Counted from the stretch's first letter, positions 10,530-21,409 are shown. The stretch is 64,000 nucleotides of DNA from Reticulitermes speratus (GCA_021186555.1 JAJKFL010000026.1:7337709-7401708), one strand, 5' to 3'. The notes: a model not told the origin generated them from the sequence alone. Translations and numbers: made by a program.

Positions 10530-10960
10530 CTTCAAATTTTGCTTCAGATAATATCATATAAAGCCAGATCCATTCATGTGTCCTGCACCCACATTAATTT
10601 TCCTAATATGTCTACGCGGTGGCGCAGTTGGTTGAGGCACTGCGCTACAAACCGGAACGTCGCGGGTTCGATTCCCGATAGTGTCACTGGAATTTTTCAC
10701 TGACATAATCGTTTCGATCGCACTATGGCCCTGGGGTCGACTCAGCCTCTAACAGAAATGAGTACCGGGAATCTTTCCTGGGGGGTAAAGGCGGCCGATG
10801 CGTAGGGCTGACAACCTTACCACCTTCATGTGCCGATTGTCTAAAAACCTGGGAGCCTCGAACTCCTGGAGCCCTAAGGGCCTGCTTTACCTTTACCATA
10901 TCATAGTCTTCTCACGTGGCTTCTTTAGGTTAGGTCTCCCGATTAAAATGTTACAAATAT
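10530..10960 (-). mobile_element. LINE family L relic, split by a family C SINE
   Basis: The left part (CAGATAATATCATATAAAGCCAGATCC to TAATATGTCTACGC) and the right part (TTCTCACGTGGCTTCTTTAGGTTAGG, CCCGATTAAAATGTT) line up with the family L 3' region on the minus strand. That region is continuous at 30840-30980. The family C SINE fills the gap. Strongly diverged. Confidence 0.55.
10611..10900 (+). mobile_element. tRNA-derived SINE, family C
   Basis: The head has an A box in GGTGGCGCAGTTGGTTGAGG and a B box in GCGGGTTCGATTCCCG. The body has CACTGGAATTTTTCACTGAC, CTGGGGTCGACTCAG, GAGTACCGGGAAT, GGGGGTAAAGGCGGCCG and GGGCTGACAACC. It ends in CTGCTTTACCTTTACC, a TTTACC-type tail rather than poly-A. 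Confidence 0.9.
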
Positions 10961-11444
10961 TTAATTTTTGGGCTGTTCCCTAATTCCTTCCTTTCTTTCT
11001 ACTATTTTTCTTCCTTTAACACGATTCCCCGGACGCCCAACCCCAAGCCTACTTAGTATACGGACTGGGGTACACCGGCTCCTCCTCTTCCTTTGGTAAA
11101 AAAAAAACCTTAAAATAATATTTGGATTCTGTATACACAGATGTCCATGCATATTACTGTCTTTCAGGAGGTTGCAGTATGTAGTGTCACTAGTTACGAA
11201 GGCGTAGCAGAAAACTCCTATCTCTATGTCAGAGTACAACGTCCTTCTTTCTCCGAAACGTTGGCAACTCTTTATCAGACTACGTGACATCACATCTCAA
11301 AATACAGCCACCTCTACTGCCACCGCCGTGAGAAACCAACTGTTATTTATTATCATGCAATACGTGTACGTTCCATCATGAATACGAGGCTGGATTTCAC
11401 ATTACATCCACCATGCATTTTGATAATATATATTACACTCTCAG
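10961..11444. other. no feature recognised
   Basis: Contains a pyrimidine-rich stretch (CTTCCTTTCTTTC) and no recognised element. A 110-codon minus-strand frame at 10961-11293 has no family features. Confidence 0.45.
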
Positions 11445-11708
11445 GGCCGATCTCAGTGGCCGCGCGGTCTAAGGCGTGGGTCTGCGGCCGCTCGCTTACT
11501 AGGATTGTGGGTTCGAATCCCGCCGGAGGCATGGATGTCTGTCTGTTGTGAGTGTTGTGTGTTGTCAGGTAGAGGTCTCTGCGACGAGCTGGTCATTCGT
11601 CCAGAGGAGTCCTACCGACTGTGGTGTGTCTAAAAAGTGTGATCGTGAAGCCTCGCAAAATGAGGCGGCCTAGGCCCCCAAGGGGCTGTTGAGCCATAGG
11701 AAAAAAAA
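11445..11708 (+). mobile_element. tRNA-derived SINE, family A, full length
   Basis: Head GCCGATCTCAGTGGCCGCGC, class II tRNA-like arm CTAAGGCGTGGGTCTGCGGC, B box GGGTTCGAATCCCGCC, body GGCATGGATGTCTGTCTG, and tail GGGGCTGTTGAGCCATAGG plus a run of A. The 13-bp duplication ATTACACTCTCAG is perfect (11432-11444 and 11709-11721). This is one of the least diverged copies. Confidence 0.96.
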
Positions 11709-11754
11709 ATTACACTCTCAGATTAACTAATGAATGTAATATGAATGTAACCTT

Positions 11755-11840
11755 GACACCCTGAAGATGGTTCAACTGGAGTCGAAACATATGTAGGGGA
11801 TATAAAATAATACTTGATAATATAGTGCATTTGTTGGTTT
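11755..11840 (+). repeat. hammerhead-motif-like repeat, copy 1 (degenerate)
   Basis: CTGAAGA at 11761-11767 is followed after 15 bases by GAAAC at 11783 and then ATATGTAGGGG; downstream is TAGTGCATTTGTTGGT. The same order occurs at 44008 (with TAGTGCATTTGTTGGT) and at 45508 (with GTGTACATTTGTCGG). The segment between the two motifs pairs poorly here, so any ribozyme fold is degraded. Relation to Penelope-like elements, known to carry hammerhead ribozymes, is an inference. Confidence 0.45.
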
Positions 11841-12169
11841 TTTTTTAATGTTGAAATATGAGTCTGGATATGGTAGTCGATATAGTGAATGGGTTTTGTG
11901 AACGTAACCTGACGTATCTTGCTTCTAATCCCTACAGATCTGATAAATTTAATACAAGTTTTTACAAGGATAGAACCACATGGGAGAATATGATTAGAAA
12001 TCTAGTACTGAGAGTGAAGGAGGAAAGGGTATAATTGTGAGAACAGTGACTAATAGTACAAGTTGTCTGGTGGGGGATGTTTTACTGCAGAAACCTGGTG
12101 ATAGCGGATGCAGTCCTTTGTACAATTAGATTCAAACAATAAATACCACGTCTTCTATTCTATTCGATT
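11841..12169. other. no feature recognised
   Basis: AT-rich unique-looking sequence. Confidence 0.45.
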
Positions 12170-12360
12170 CCCGGTAAGGGAAAACTTTTTTTATGCCATC
12201 CAAAGGGTCCAGAGCGTCTATGGAGACCACCCAGCCTCTTGTTTAACAGGTACGGGGGGATTTTCCCTGCGAATAAAGCAGTTGGGGGTTTAAATCTGAC
12301 CACTTACCTATATCTAGTGCCGGGGTTAAGAACTGATGCAGCTGTACCTCCACTCACCCT
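12170..12360 (+). mobile_element. diverged SINE relic, family D group
   Basis: GGTCCAGAGCGTCTATGGAGACCACCCAGCC, TACGGGGGGATTTTCCC, AATAAAGCAG and AGTGCCGGGGTTAAGAA keep the order of the family D body found intact at 29798. No head is recognisable. Confidence 0.6.
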
Positions 12361-12959
12361 CATATCATCAAAGCCTACATAGGAACAACTAATTTGTTCT
12401 AAAATGATTGTAATACTTAAATTTAATCCTTCGGAATTATAAAGTGTTCCACGTCAGTGATAAATACCCTTAATACTTGGTTTGGTTTTCCTGAATCCTC
12501 AGGGGCAGTATTTTTACACTGTGTTCTCTGGACAGTCAGTTTCAAAAGCGCTGAGCCGCTCTCTATGAACAAAGTGACTACATATACATAATAGCGGGTG
12601 GCTCGACTTGGTTTAGAATTTCACTGAAGCTTGCTTTGTTATTTGATTTACTTTGTCCAATTACTGTTTGTGGCCTGGAAATGGGAGATCGCTGTGCTGC
12701 GTTCCTACAAAAAAGAGGGTTGGAGGGGCGTGCCAGGAGCACTCTACTGTCAAAGGTCGCAGTTCATTTAAAGGTTTAAAGGCCAGTGGTAACTATATGT
12801 ACCACGTTTTGCGTACACAGTGACTTCATGACTTTATTGTGATTCCCACAATAAACACAAATTATTTCCTTAAATAACATTAACTGATTGGTTCCAGTAA
12901 TATGGAAGCCTCTTTGAGGTGGAAATATTTATTTTGTACAGATACAATTTAAATGGATT
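12361..12959. other. no feature recognised
   Basis: A moderately GC-rich patch at about 12660-12740 stands out, but neither a repeat family nor an exon is recognised. Confidence 0.4.
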
Positions 12960-13145
12960 TCACGATCCAACAGGCCGTGTTATCGCGTAAACGGTTAGTC
13001 ACAGGTCTCTCACCGCGGAGTCCCGGGATCGATCAGGGGACAACCCTATGTTTTGGACAAAATGTCACCGGGGGAGATTTTTCTCCAAATCTTTCGGTTC
13101 CACCGTATAGCATAATTCCACCAATGGTCCATACTCAAGCTTCGT
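12960..13145 (+). mobile_element. diverged family B SINE, 3'-shortened
   Basis: The head reads GGCCGTGTTATCGCGTAAAC, CGGTTAGTCACAGGTCTCTC and ACCGCGGAGTCCCGGGATCG, followed by the body remnant TTTTCTCCAAATCTTTCGGTTCC. The order matches family B, but both promoter boxes are damaged and the 3' third is absent. Confidence 0.7.
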
Positions 13146-13609
13146 GTTAATACTACTATTATTAGGACACGCAGATGAAGCATGTAAACAAAAACAAATA
13201 AACTCTCCAATATCGGGGACCACTGCACAGAAAGGTACTTCCATACTGTTATTCAGGATTCAAAGTTTTAAGCGACTTACAGCAGAAAAAACAAATTTTC
13301 TTTCAGAAGTGAATTATTTTAAATAAATTCGATTATTCATATTTTATGTAACACAGATTTGTATTTAGGGACTGCAGAAAGTTTTCCACACATGGGATAA
13401 ACCATTTTTGATGCAGGTGACCACGGGGTTTAACTCCGAAAAGTTTAAACATTCAACGAGAAATTTTAACATTCAATGAATCTGAATTTAAATCTCGGTA
13501 TAAACAGTCATGGTTTTTTCTGCACCTCACTAATCCTTGAAAGCATACTGGTCACTGTAAGTGCTATCTGGTTTTAGAGTAAACAATTCTGAATTTTATA
13601 AATAAAGTT
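13146..13609. other. no feature recognised
   Basis: AT-rich sequence with two 60-codon frames of no recognisable character. Confidence 0.45.
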
Positions 13610-13900
13610 TATGTCTCTGTCCCTTACGCGCTACATGCCCTGCCCATCTCACTCTCCATGTTTCTATTACCCCATTCTGTTTAATAAAATTTTAAATGAC
13701 AGATCTCACATTTACGTATTTTGGCCAGCACTCTGTTACTTCTCCGCTCTTAGGTAGGCCTACAAATACTTTTTTAACACCCTGTTCTCAATCTCCTGCT
13801 ACATTTATTCCCTGTGTGAAGGCCAACAACTTTCGTATCCATATAAACCAGTAAAATTATAGTTTTGTGTAATTTAATCTTCACGTTTTTAGAGAGTAGA
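13610..13900 (-). mobile_element. LINE relic, family L or a close relative
   Basis: On the minus strand the order is LINE-like: a segment for a YGCESW-like start (TATGGATACGAAAGTTGTTG), one for NRVLKKVF (GAGAACAGGGTGTTAAAAAA), and a WAGHVARxRD-like end (GATGGGCAGGGCATGTAGCG). It is old and broken by several stops. Confidence 0.6.
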
Positions 13901-14248
13901 GGAGAAAAATGAGATTCTGCAGGGTGTCGTAAAAAGGATTCAACGTTCCATATACGATGTAGCCCTCGACTCGTTGTGGTAGACCCAAAATATTTTATTC
14001 AAACTGGAAGGCTAACCGACCATCCAAAGGAACTTTAAAAAAAAGTATCATACTACCAGAAACTCCGACCCGACGGGACGGAGGTACTGCTGGTCACAAA
14101 ATATCACATCATTTATTCCTGTTGCGACGTGATAAAGCGAGTGCGGTCTTAACTCAGATACACTACAGAGTCTTGGGTTCAATTCCACTGGAAGCATCTT
14201 CTTAACGTTGTCCGATCTTATCAATGGGATAATCCCCATTTTTAAGAT
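13901..14248. other. no firm feature; weak tRNA-like stretch
   Basis: At 14130-14195 a stretch with GTCTTAACTCAG and TTGGGTTCAATTCC looks like worn A and B boxes and may be a SINE head, but no body follows. Confidence 0.3.
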
Positions 14249-14497
14249 TTTTTTTATGAAGGGCTCTCGCACCACAGCCTTAAGGCTTTTTGTGCAACTC
14301 CAATGAAGATGATGAGGATGAGCAGTTTTTTTACCAATTTTTACAATTAATGGAGCACCAGTGGAATTAAATCGACAGGGGAAAACCGACAACTCGGAGA
14401 AAAACCTGTCCCAGTGCCACTTTGTCCACCACAAATCTCACATGGACTTGACCTGGGACCGAACCCCGGGCCTCCGTGGTGAGAGGCCGACGACTAA
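14249..14497 (-). mobile_element. family B SINE, 5'-truncated
   Basis: Minus-strand copy with its A tail shown as TTTTTTTT near 14249 and its head cut within GTTAGTCGTCGGCC. The body motifs ACAAAGTGGCACTGGGACAG and CCGAGTTGTCGG are clear. A perfect 14-bp duplication, CCCATTTTTAAGAT, flanks it (14235-14248, 14498-14511). The B box is altered (GGGGTTCGGTCCC). 5' truncation with an intact duplication shows LINE-style integration. Confidence 0.93.
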
Positions 14498-14511
14498 CCC
14501 ATTTTTAAGAT

Positions 14512-15540
14512 GGTATATAAAACACAGTGCTTCCGAAATGCGACGTGTTGCGGGTCTTCCTTTTTTACAGTGTGTATTAGCTTTAGGTTACATAGTTTTG
14601 AAAAATGTTCCTAAAGAAGATTTGAAATTCAATAAGTGGGACCAAAGACGGTGTAGAAAGGAAGAGGTTGGAGGAGAAAGTTCAACATTTCCAATGCAAA
14701 GTGGCGCTCAGAGTTCCTTTACTTCATCTTCGTTTACTCAGCAAGTGCATAAAATGTATACTAGATACAAATATACAGCAGTTCCAGAAGGAACGGGGAA
14801 GAGAGAGATAAAACGGGAATGCAAATAAAGAGAAATAACAATAATACACACACATTGAAACATTCTTGAGTTTACCTTTAAAAGAAGAAGAGAGACAGAG
14901 GGAGAACAGAAACTGAATTTTACACGAAAACTAAAACAATACAGGAGAGCGAATGGGGAGGAAGTTTGGGTTATATTTACCCTGAGTAAATGTTTGTTTT
15001 CATAAATCAAGAGATAGAGAAGTTATGTACGGTTTAGTTCTCCAGATACGACGACTTCAAGAATGCAGGCATAAATCTTCGAAAACTCTAAGAGATCCTT
15101 CTGCTGAAATCTCTAATCCATACTCGTACTATGAACTCTTGATGGTCACAAACATTCACAGTTCTTGTTACGAATGTTACTTTCCAGCCACGTACAAAAC
15201 TTTCCTCTTGGCAGTTCGGTATCTTCCGCAAAATACCAATTCTTACCATAAATCGAATTTATGACATACTGTTCCTGTGATTTCAGGTTCGCTGAACAAA
15301 TGTTGGGCCGGGCTATGTGAAATACGTCTATTGTGTTGCCGGTATAGAGAAATGGTACTGACTTTTCGTCATCAACAAACTCCGTCATGATAACTTAAAT
15401 GGGCCACAATTGCTTAAGTCTCCTTATCTATAGCGTTCTTCTTTCGACGGTGACAGGCCCTAAATAAGTAAATATATGTTTTGTCTTTTAAATTAACGGA
15501 AGTTTATTAACGTTTGAAATGACTGCAGGGTCTATACAAA
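14512..15540. other. no feature recognised
   Basis: An open frame at 14361-14828 starts inside the SINE and reads into this stretch; it has no domain. A purine-rich run lies around 14860-14930. Confidence 0.45.
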
Positions 15541-15847
15541 GTAAAGGTAAAGCAATCTCATTACAGGCCTGGACAGGCCCTGAGGGTTCCAGAAGGTTGA
15601 GGCTCTCAGATTTCTGGACAATTGACACACGAAGGTGGTAAGCTTGTCAGCCCTACGTACCGGCCGCCTTTACCCCCCAGGAAATATTCCTGGTACTCAT
15701 TTCGGTTAGAGTCTGAGTCGACCCCAAGGCCCGTTGTGAGGCCGGAAGGATTATGTCAATGAAAAATTCCAATGACACAATCGGGAATCGAACCCGCCAC
15801 CTTCCGGCTTGTAGCGTAGTGCCTCAACCAACTGCGCCACCGCGTTT
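15541..15847 (-). mobile_element. tRNA-derived SINE, family C, full length
   Basis: Minus-strand copy: head at 15847-15775 with CGGTGGCGCAGTTGGTTGAG and a B box in GGCGGGTTCGATTCCCG. The body includes GACTCAGACTCTAACCG and GGGGGTAAAGGCGGCCGG. The 3' end reads GCTTTACCTTTAC. No obvious target duplication. Confidence 0.92.
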
Positions 15848-15914
15848 CCCCGCTGGTCCGTCTCTCCCTGACGCTGAATTTTTTAAGTCATATTTTAATA
15901 CAGCTCTACTATCT

Positions 15915-16045
15915 ACGAGGAGACCGGACAGCGTAGTCGATCTAGTGACTAGGCTACAGACTGGACGATCCGGGGTTCGAATTCCGGCAGGAACAAGACA
16001 TACATACATACACACACATACATACATACACACATACACATACAC
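15915..16045 (+). mobile_element. tRNA-like SINE head with CATA microsatellite tail
   Basis: GCGTAGTCGATCTAGTGACT, AGGCTACAGACTGGACGATC and CGGGGTTCGAATTCCGG form an A-box and B-box head like that of older family D copies, such as the minus copy ending at 17090. The expected body is replaced by a short GGAACAAG and then a long ACATACATAC/ACAC microsatellite to about 16045. Either a short SINE type with a microsatellite tail or a head fragment next to an expanded repeat. Confidence 0.65.
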
Positions 16046-16799
16046 CCAATTAGTACAAAAGGAATAAGGACGAGAAGAAGAGAAGAAGAAGAAGAGATAT
16101 AGGCTACGTACGAGGGATAAATTTTCGTATTACATAATTCTGGCAAAGCATACATGAGCTTAGTTAATAGGAATGAGTAATATTTTCATCGATCTTTAGT
16201 GGTAGAATGTTCGTGAGAGTTTTCACGAAAATCCGTAAGTTTGCTGAGAGATATCCGGCTCGTACAGACTAGCGGTCAGCTGCACGAACACGCAGCACGT
16301 CCACACATTAAGCTTGCATTATATCACAAAACATAACAACGTAGGCGAGAAAACAAAGCAGCAATGAATAATTCATTTTAATCAAAGGTAGTATCGTGAA
16401 GCAAAGCATTATGCGTGAAATGTAGAGACTTCGTACTGTTAAGAAATAAACTCCAGATTTATTAGGGTTTCCTTACATCTCAGCGTCACGGAAGGTCACC
16501 TGTTGATTTTGAATTGCAGAACGCCTTTATTCTTTCTCCTCTGGGGGTAAAACAGTTTCCTGGTTACTAAATTATTCACCCCTTTTCCATGACAGCGGTA
16601 TACGGCTTATATTTGCCTCTAATTTCCCATAAAGAAAGTAAGTTTTGTTACCATACAAACCTCTTATTTACCATACAATTTGGAGTAGCAAAAACTTGCG
16701 TTCCAAAGAAACAGGGTTTGAATCCCAGTTGGGTTACCTTTTCTTGCTAACTCTTCTTACGCTTTCCGTCAAGACGCTGTAAGACAATGTCGGTAGCCC
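16046..16799. other. no feature recognised
   Basis: Begins with an AGAAGAAG run (16073-16096), then AT-rich sequence with nothing recognised. Confidence 0.45.
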
Positions 16800-17090
16800 C
16801 TTAAAGGTAAAGGTAAAGGCAAAGGTGTCCCTCTCCATACCATAAAGGCGTACAGGAAGAGTACAAGTATAGCTCCATTCATTCTTAACCTCGGTGTTAG
16901 ATGTGGACGAGTGGTTAAAATCACGCCCCGGTCGCTTTATCCCGGGAGAAAAAAGCTGTACCCATGGAATAGGAAGAAGGGTAGACCTCAGAGCAGGTCT
17001 GGACGTTTTGGAGAAGACAGAAATCTCTTGCTCCTGCCTGGATTCGAACCCCGGACCGTCCAGCCCGTAGCCTAACCCCTTATCTTCTGT
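16800..17090 (-). mobile_element. SINE, family D group, near full length
   Basis: Minus-strand copy: head GGCTACGGGCTGGACGGTCC with B box GGGGTTCGAATCC, then AGGCAGGAGCAAGAG, ACGTCCAGACC, CCCGGGATAAAGCGACCGGG, GGTTAAGAATGAATGGAGC and a terminal CTTTACCTTTACCTT. It differs from the 29798 copy in the head, so it is probably a sister subfamily. Confidence 0.8.
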
Positions 17091-17309
17091 AATGATGGTA
17101 CTTCAACTTTGCTGGACGGAAGACAAACGTGTGGGTTTTCTTAGTATCGGATACTGATGTACAAGCTGACCCATAAATTTATTACCAGTCAAATGACAAA
17201 AATTCGTCTCATTCGTTTGGTAGAAATTTGCTACGCACAGCGCCTTTTGAGCACCCACTTATTAGGCATAAGAGTGGTAATATATTTGCGCATCATTTAA
17301 TACAGTCTG
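17091..17309. other. no feature recognised
   Basis: Short unique-looking AT-rich sequence. Confidence 0.4.
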
Positions 17310-17585
17310 TTATTAGCTCAATCCTGTATACCCAGACAATATAGATCTCACTTCTTCAGGAAAGATATGCTGTGTCCTTTGGTTAGTTCCCGAAGTTTCG
17401 ACAAATCTTAGTGCCTTCACTGGTTGGGCCAAACAGTCCAAATCCCTCTTCTTGGACTGCTTGAACCTGAAATGATGGAATTAAAATCTTTCGAAACGTC
17501 GGGAACTATTTACCCAATGATTCATTGCGACATTCTGGTAAACTTAAAGCAGCACCGCGTTGGTAACTTCAAATCTCGCGCCTCA
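17310..17585. mobile_element. foldback repeat (GAAACGTCG family), diverged
   Basis: The left arm ends in TTAGTTCCCGAAGTTTCG and the right arm begins CTTTCGAAACGTCGGGAACT, inverted copies of each other and of the arms at 49248. The outer parts also align: ATAGATCTCACTTCTTCAGG on the left, and TTCTGGTAAACTTAAAG to ACCGCGTTGGTAACTTCAAA on the right, matching the CCGCGGCGGAAGCCTGAAA end. An inner inverted pair, GCAGTCCAAG and CTTGGACTGC, is also visible. Confidence 0.65.
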
Positions 17586-18269
17586 GACTAAATACTTAAA
17601 ACATTTTCCACATTCCAAACGTGCTAATTTCTCACAGTGCAGGACAAACCAGAACAAAGATCAACATGATTATCCTGTGGAATAAACCTCCTGTCACAAA
17701 GGCAGCCTTCATATGCCGTCGCAGAAAGCACGACATTAGTGAATCTAAATTTCTGGAACTGCGTAGGCTATTTGCGTTCTGTCTGACGACCACGGACATC
17801 AAAGGACTCTCGTGTGACGTTTAATTCCAGCTGACTCTGTGTCATTTCCTTTGGTAAGCACAAAATTTCTGACAGACACAATAAAATGGTAGTAAACTTG
17901 ACACTAAACACATCAAGAAACAAAAAAGCAAACATAGGATGCAGAAACTTACCAAGCGCATCTCTGCCTGCGGATATTTGAAGAGACACTGTCAACTTCT
18001 TCAGACAGATGCGTATTTGTGCAAGAGGCTGCAGCCTGCTAAAGATATGCTACAGACCCCTAAAGGGCAACACTATTTGCAGCATGACTGTTTCAATCCG
18101 TTTGTCACTGCACTCAACAAATTGTTACACAAAATTCTTGAGCTTTATAAATGGAATTTTACCAAAACAAAAAAAATGTACTGGAAAAAAAGAAAAAATC
18201 ATATTTCATCGGCGTAATAATGCACATTATCTAAATTCTAGAAGTCGGCTTACGTAATGTATCACTACG
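17586..18269. other. no feature recognised
   Basis: Short overlapping frames only (60-90 codons); no family recognised. Confidence 0.45.
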
Positions 18270-18560
18270 GCCGTGCCATGGCTCAGGCGGTTAGACGCCG
18301 GCCTCTCACCGCGGAGGCACGAGTTCGATCCCGGATCCATGTGGGATTTGTGGTGGACAAAGTGTTACTGGGACAGGTTTTTCTCCGAGTACTTCGGTTT
18401 TCCCCTGTCAATTTCATTCCACCGGTGCTCCATTAAAATGAAGAAGGAGAAAAACCCTCATCGTCTTAATCATCTTCCACATAGGGTTACACAATAAGCC
18501 TTCAAGGCTGCGGTGCGTCCGTAGCATCTGCTGCGGGATCCTTCAATAACAAAAATGCAG
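18270..18560 (+). mobile_element. tRNA-derived SINE, family B, full length
   Basis: Head GGCCGTGCCATGGCTCAGGC with GGTTAGACGCCGGCCTC, B box GAGTTCGATCCCGG, body GTGGGATTTGTGGTGGAC and CACTGGGACAGG-like TACTGGGACAGG, and 3' end CAATAAGCCTTCAAGGCTGC. The end runs into a short A-rich tail. No clear target duplication. Confidence 0.92.
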
Positions 18561-18693
18561 GCAGTAAGAATTATTTGTGAGCGAAAGGCGGAAAGTGCTG
18601 AAGTTATTGATATTATATTGAACGAGAGACTGTAAGAATTTATCACTTTGTGCCTGGTGTTGTGCGAGATGCATTGAGGCTACATATCAACCT

Positions 18694-18968
18694 TCTTCTT
18701 CTTCTTCTTCTTCTACGGCTCGACAGCCCTATATGGGCCTGGGCCTCCTCGTTTCATCGAGGTTTCATGGTCACACACACTTTAGACGCACCACAGTCGG
18801 TAGGACTCCTCTGGACGAGGGACCAGCCCGTCGCAGAGACCTCTACCTGACAACACACAACACTCACAAGAGACAGACATCCATGCCCTAGGCGAGATTC
18901 GAACCCACGATCCTAGTAAGCGAGCGGCCGTAGACCCACGCCTTAGACCGCACGGCCACTGGGATCGA
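18694..18968 (-). mobile_element. tRNA-derived SINE, family A, with AGA-type tail
   Basis: Minus-strand full-length copy: head GATCCCAGTGGCCGTGC, CTAAGGCGTGGGTCTACGGC, B box GGGTTCGAATC, body CATGGATGTCTGTCTC, tail CCATATAGGGCTGTCGAGCC. Instead of poly-A the 3' tail is an AGA run (plus-strand CTTCTTCTTC). The 12-bp duplication ACATATCAACCT is perfect (18682-18693 and 18970-18981). Confidence 0.94.
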
Positions 18969-18981
18969 CACATATCAACCT

Positions 18982-19904
18982 AGGATCTTCAAAATCCTGT
19001 TTCGTTACTTATTTTTATGCCCAGACTTTTACTCTCTTTTAGCTTCATTATAATGCTAATAAAGTTTTCGCCGGTGAAATAAAGTTCACTACTAGAGACA
19101 AATGCAAGTGCCCAAACATCGACAACATTTAATGAACTTCACCAATAAAGATTTTTTTTTAATATGTACAAATGTTTAAGGGTTGATACTAGTTGACATG
19201 CAGTTTAAGTCAGACGTGACAAGCCCATAAGGCGTTATTTTTTTCAACTGGGTAAATAGCGCCTAAACGTAAACCAGCATGGAGTGGTTCTTGGATTACA
19301 AGGTGCATCGTATCAACTGCAGAGGCTAGAAGGAAATGTATAAGTGGTGAATATCATAATAGAAGGTAAAGAGTTTGGCAGAAGGCGGTCAAGGCATATT
19401 TTAAGCAAATATTCCGTTATTAGCCTGGACAGACACGACAGGAACATAATAAACATCATAAAGACAAAATGTCACACCACAAAGTATAATCTAGTAGCTC
19501 TAAATCTCTTCTATGCATGATAGACTATTATAGACATTGGCAGCTTCACTTTCGTGAACTTCCACGTAGGCATCATACCATATTGCATGTAGTCCATAAC
19601 GAACTGAAGGGCAATTAAATGGTGCAGGACAATGTGCAGTGGTGGGTTATAAGAAAATGAAGTATGAAAGGAGAGAGGGACAAAGGTGTGTGGAGAAATA
19701 CCATGCAGACAAATATGTGAGTCATATTCAAGCATGGAAATTAAGAGGGAACCTAGAAATGCTCTCTAGCCTGAGTTTTCAAGTAAAAGTACCATTAATA
19801 TATGTTGGTTCGTAAGTTTTGTGAAACTCAGTAAACGAAAAAGCCTTCCTTAACAGAAGTGGTGACTTGAGATGTATGAAGTTAGTACAAAGTTAAAGCT
19901 ATTC
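18982..19904. other. no feature recognised
   Basis: AT-rich, unique-looking; no recognisable repeat or exon. Confidence 0.45.
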
Positions 19905-20140
19905 CTGTTCACGCCATTAAGACACACAGGGGGCGCAGGTGTACAGCTTCACTGATTCTTAACCTCGGTATTAACTGAAGATGGTCAACTTCATGCTCCG
20001 ACCGTTTTACCCCGGGAAAGAACCCCGATACCCATTGAATAGGAGGCTGGGTGGGCCTCAGAACCTGTCTGAAAGTTTTGGGGAAGCGGTAAATCTCTTG
20101 CGCATCCCGAGCATCGAACCCCAAATCGCCTAACCATTAG
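19905..20140 (-). mobile_element. SINE relic, family D group
   Basis: Minus-strand copy with GGTTAAGAATCAGTGAAGC, CCCGGGGTAAAACGGTCGG, AATGGGTATCGGGGTTCTTT, AGGCCCACCCAGCCTCC and a worn B box GGGGTTCGATGC. The body is in the family order; the head is poorly kept. Confidence 0.75.
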
Positions 20141-20324
20141 TCCACATAAAATGCTAACTACGCTATCCCAGTTCCCTTAGGAAATTAGTCTATTAATTTA
20201 AATTTTGCGAAATCTGAGGTTTCAAATTTTCTGAGGTTGTAGGTTCTCACATCCTTGTTGCTCAGATTATGTCGTGTTGAATGAGAAAGAGTACACTCAT
20301 CTTTTATTGTTTCATCCTAAATAT

Positions 20325-20412
20325 GAAGACACTTCGTTGCTTCGAAACGTCGATAAATATTTAACACTCTTCACATAGTAACATCCCAAAAGACTTAAAT
20401 CTCCAATCTTAA
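20325..20412. repeat. foldback family fragment
   Basis: GAAGACACTTCG, TTCGAAACGTCGATAAATATT, AGTAACATCCCAAAAGACTTAAAT follow the right-arm order of the 49248 foldback element. Single-arm remnant. Confidence 0.5.
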
Positions 20413-21064
20413 TTTTATTTAAAAATTAAGTTCCTACCCCATCCACAACACACTCCGCTTCCATCACAAGGACCAACCTGTTAACGTTGTACAGGGAAAT
20501 AACTAGCGTTTGTTTTGAGAATCGTACGAAACTCATAAAAGCTCCGTACAGGCACAGTGCAAAACATCTGTGCGTTATATCAGGTGGTATTCATACAAGC
20601 AGGGAGATTGCGGCCAGTTGAATAAAAACCGCATTTAAATAAGACCGTGTACTACTTAAAACTACGCCTATATTGACAGCATTCTACAACAGCTCTCATT
20701 TCATTAATGGACACTCGGCGAATACAGCACTCTTCTCTATTCTTCACGTTTCCTTTTGCAGAATTACAAATTTACAAACACAAGCGCTTACGTTTGTACG
20801 AGCTACTATGTAGGAAATTAAGCAAAGTGCATAGCGAGAGCCCCAGTGAGCGATTGTCACATTTCGTTACAAGCATTTAATTAAATATCTCTATGAGGGT
20901 GTTGCTTACCTCACTTAATGGCTCTTACAACATCAAAACAAACACATTTACATTTACAATTGCTCTTTCCTTTGATAAACCAAGAATTAAAGAATGTGAG
21001 AGTTACTTCAGTGGTATCAGTCCTCCGTCGTGACATATAGCGCACCATTCACTGATATGGTCCA
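20413..21064. other. no feature recognised
   Basis: AT-rich unique-looking sequence leading to the palindromic element. Confidence 0.45.
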
Positions 21065-21150
21065 TATACAGGACATAGACAAAAGAATGGTGCGGTTTCA
21101 AAAGTTTTTACTTTTGAAACCGCACCATTCTTTTGTGTATGCCCTATATA
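21065..21150. mobile_element. 86-bp palindromic MITE-like element, copy 2
   Basis: Two 41-bp arms and a TTTT loop, with three mismatches near the outer ends. The outer arm shares CAAAAGAATGGTGCGGTTTC with copy 3. The inner arm is GTTTCAAAAGT paired with ACTTTTGAAAC, different from the other copies yet fully self-complementary. A TA dinucleotide microsatellite follows the right end. Confidence 0.8.
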
Positions 21151-21409
21151 TATACATATATATATATATATATACATACATACATATCCTTCAGCTAACT
21201 TCACTGCAATTAACTATCTTGCATGTCATACAGTCTTGTACAGGATGATCGGAAAGTTCCTCTCCAATGGTACTATATTCACTTCATGCACCGTAATATT
21301 TACAAACATTCATTTCATTTTTTTAACTGTGTACATTCATTTAAACGACATCAACACTTTAAACATTGTCATTCCCGCTTCTAATTTTGTAGATAATAAA
21401 GCTGTTCCT
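21151..21409. other. TA/CATA microsatellite then unique sequence
   Basis: TATA and CATA runs occupy 21147-21187. The rest is unique-looking. Confidence 0.6.

Noticed and set aside
13901-14248. tRNA-like stretch around 14130-14195
   Set aside because: Boxes are badly worn and no SINE body follows; not enough to call.
21041-21050. CGCACCATTC just left of palindrome copy 2, as a possible extra arm fragment
   Set aside because: Only ten bases match and no flanking similarity follows.
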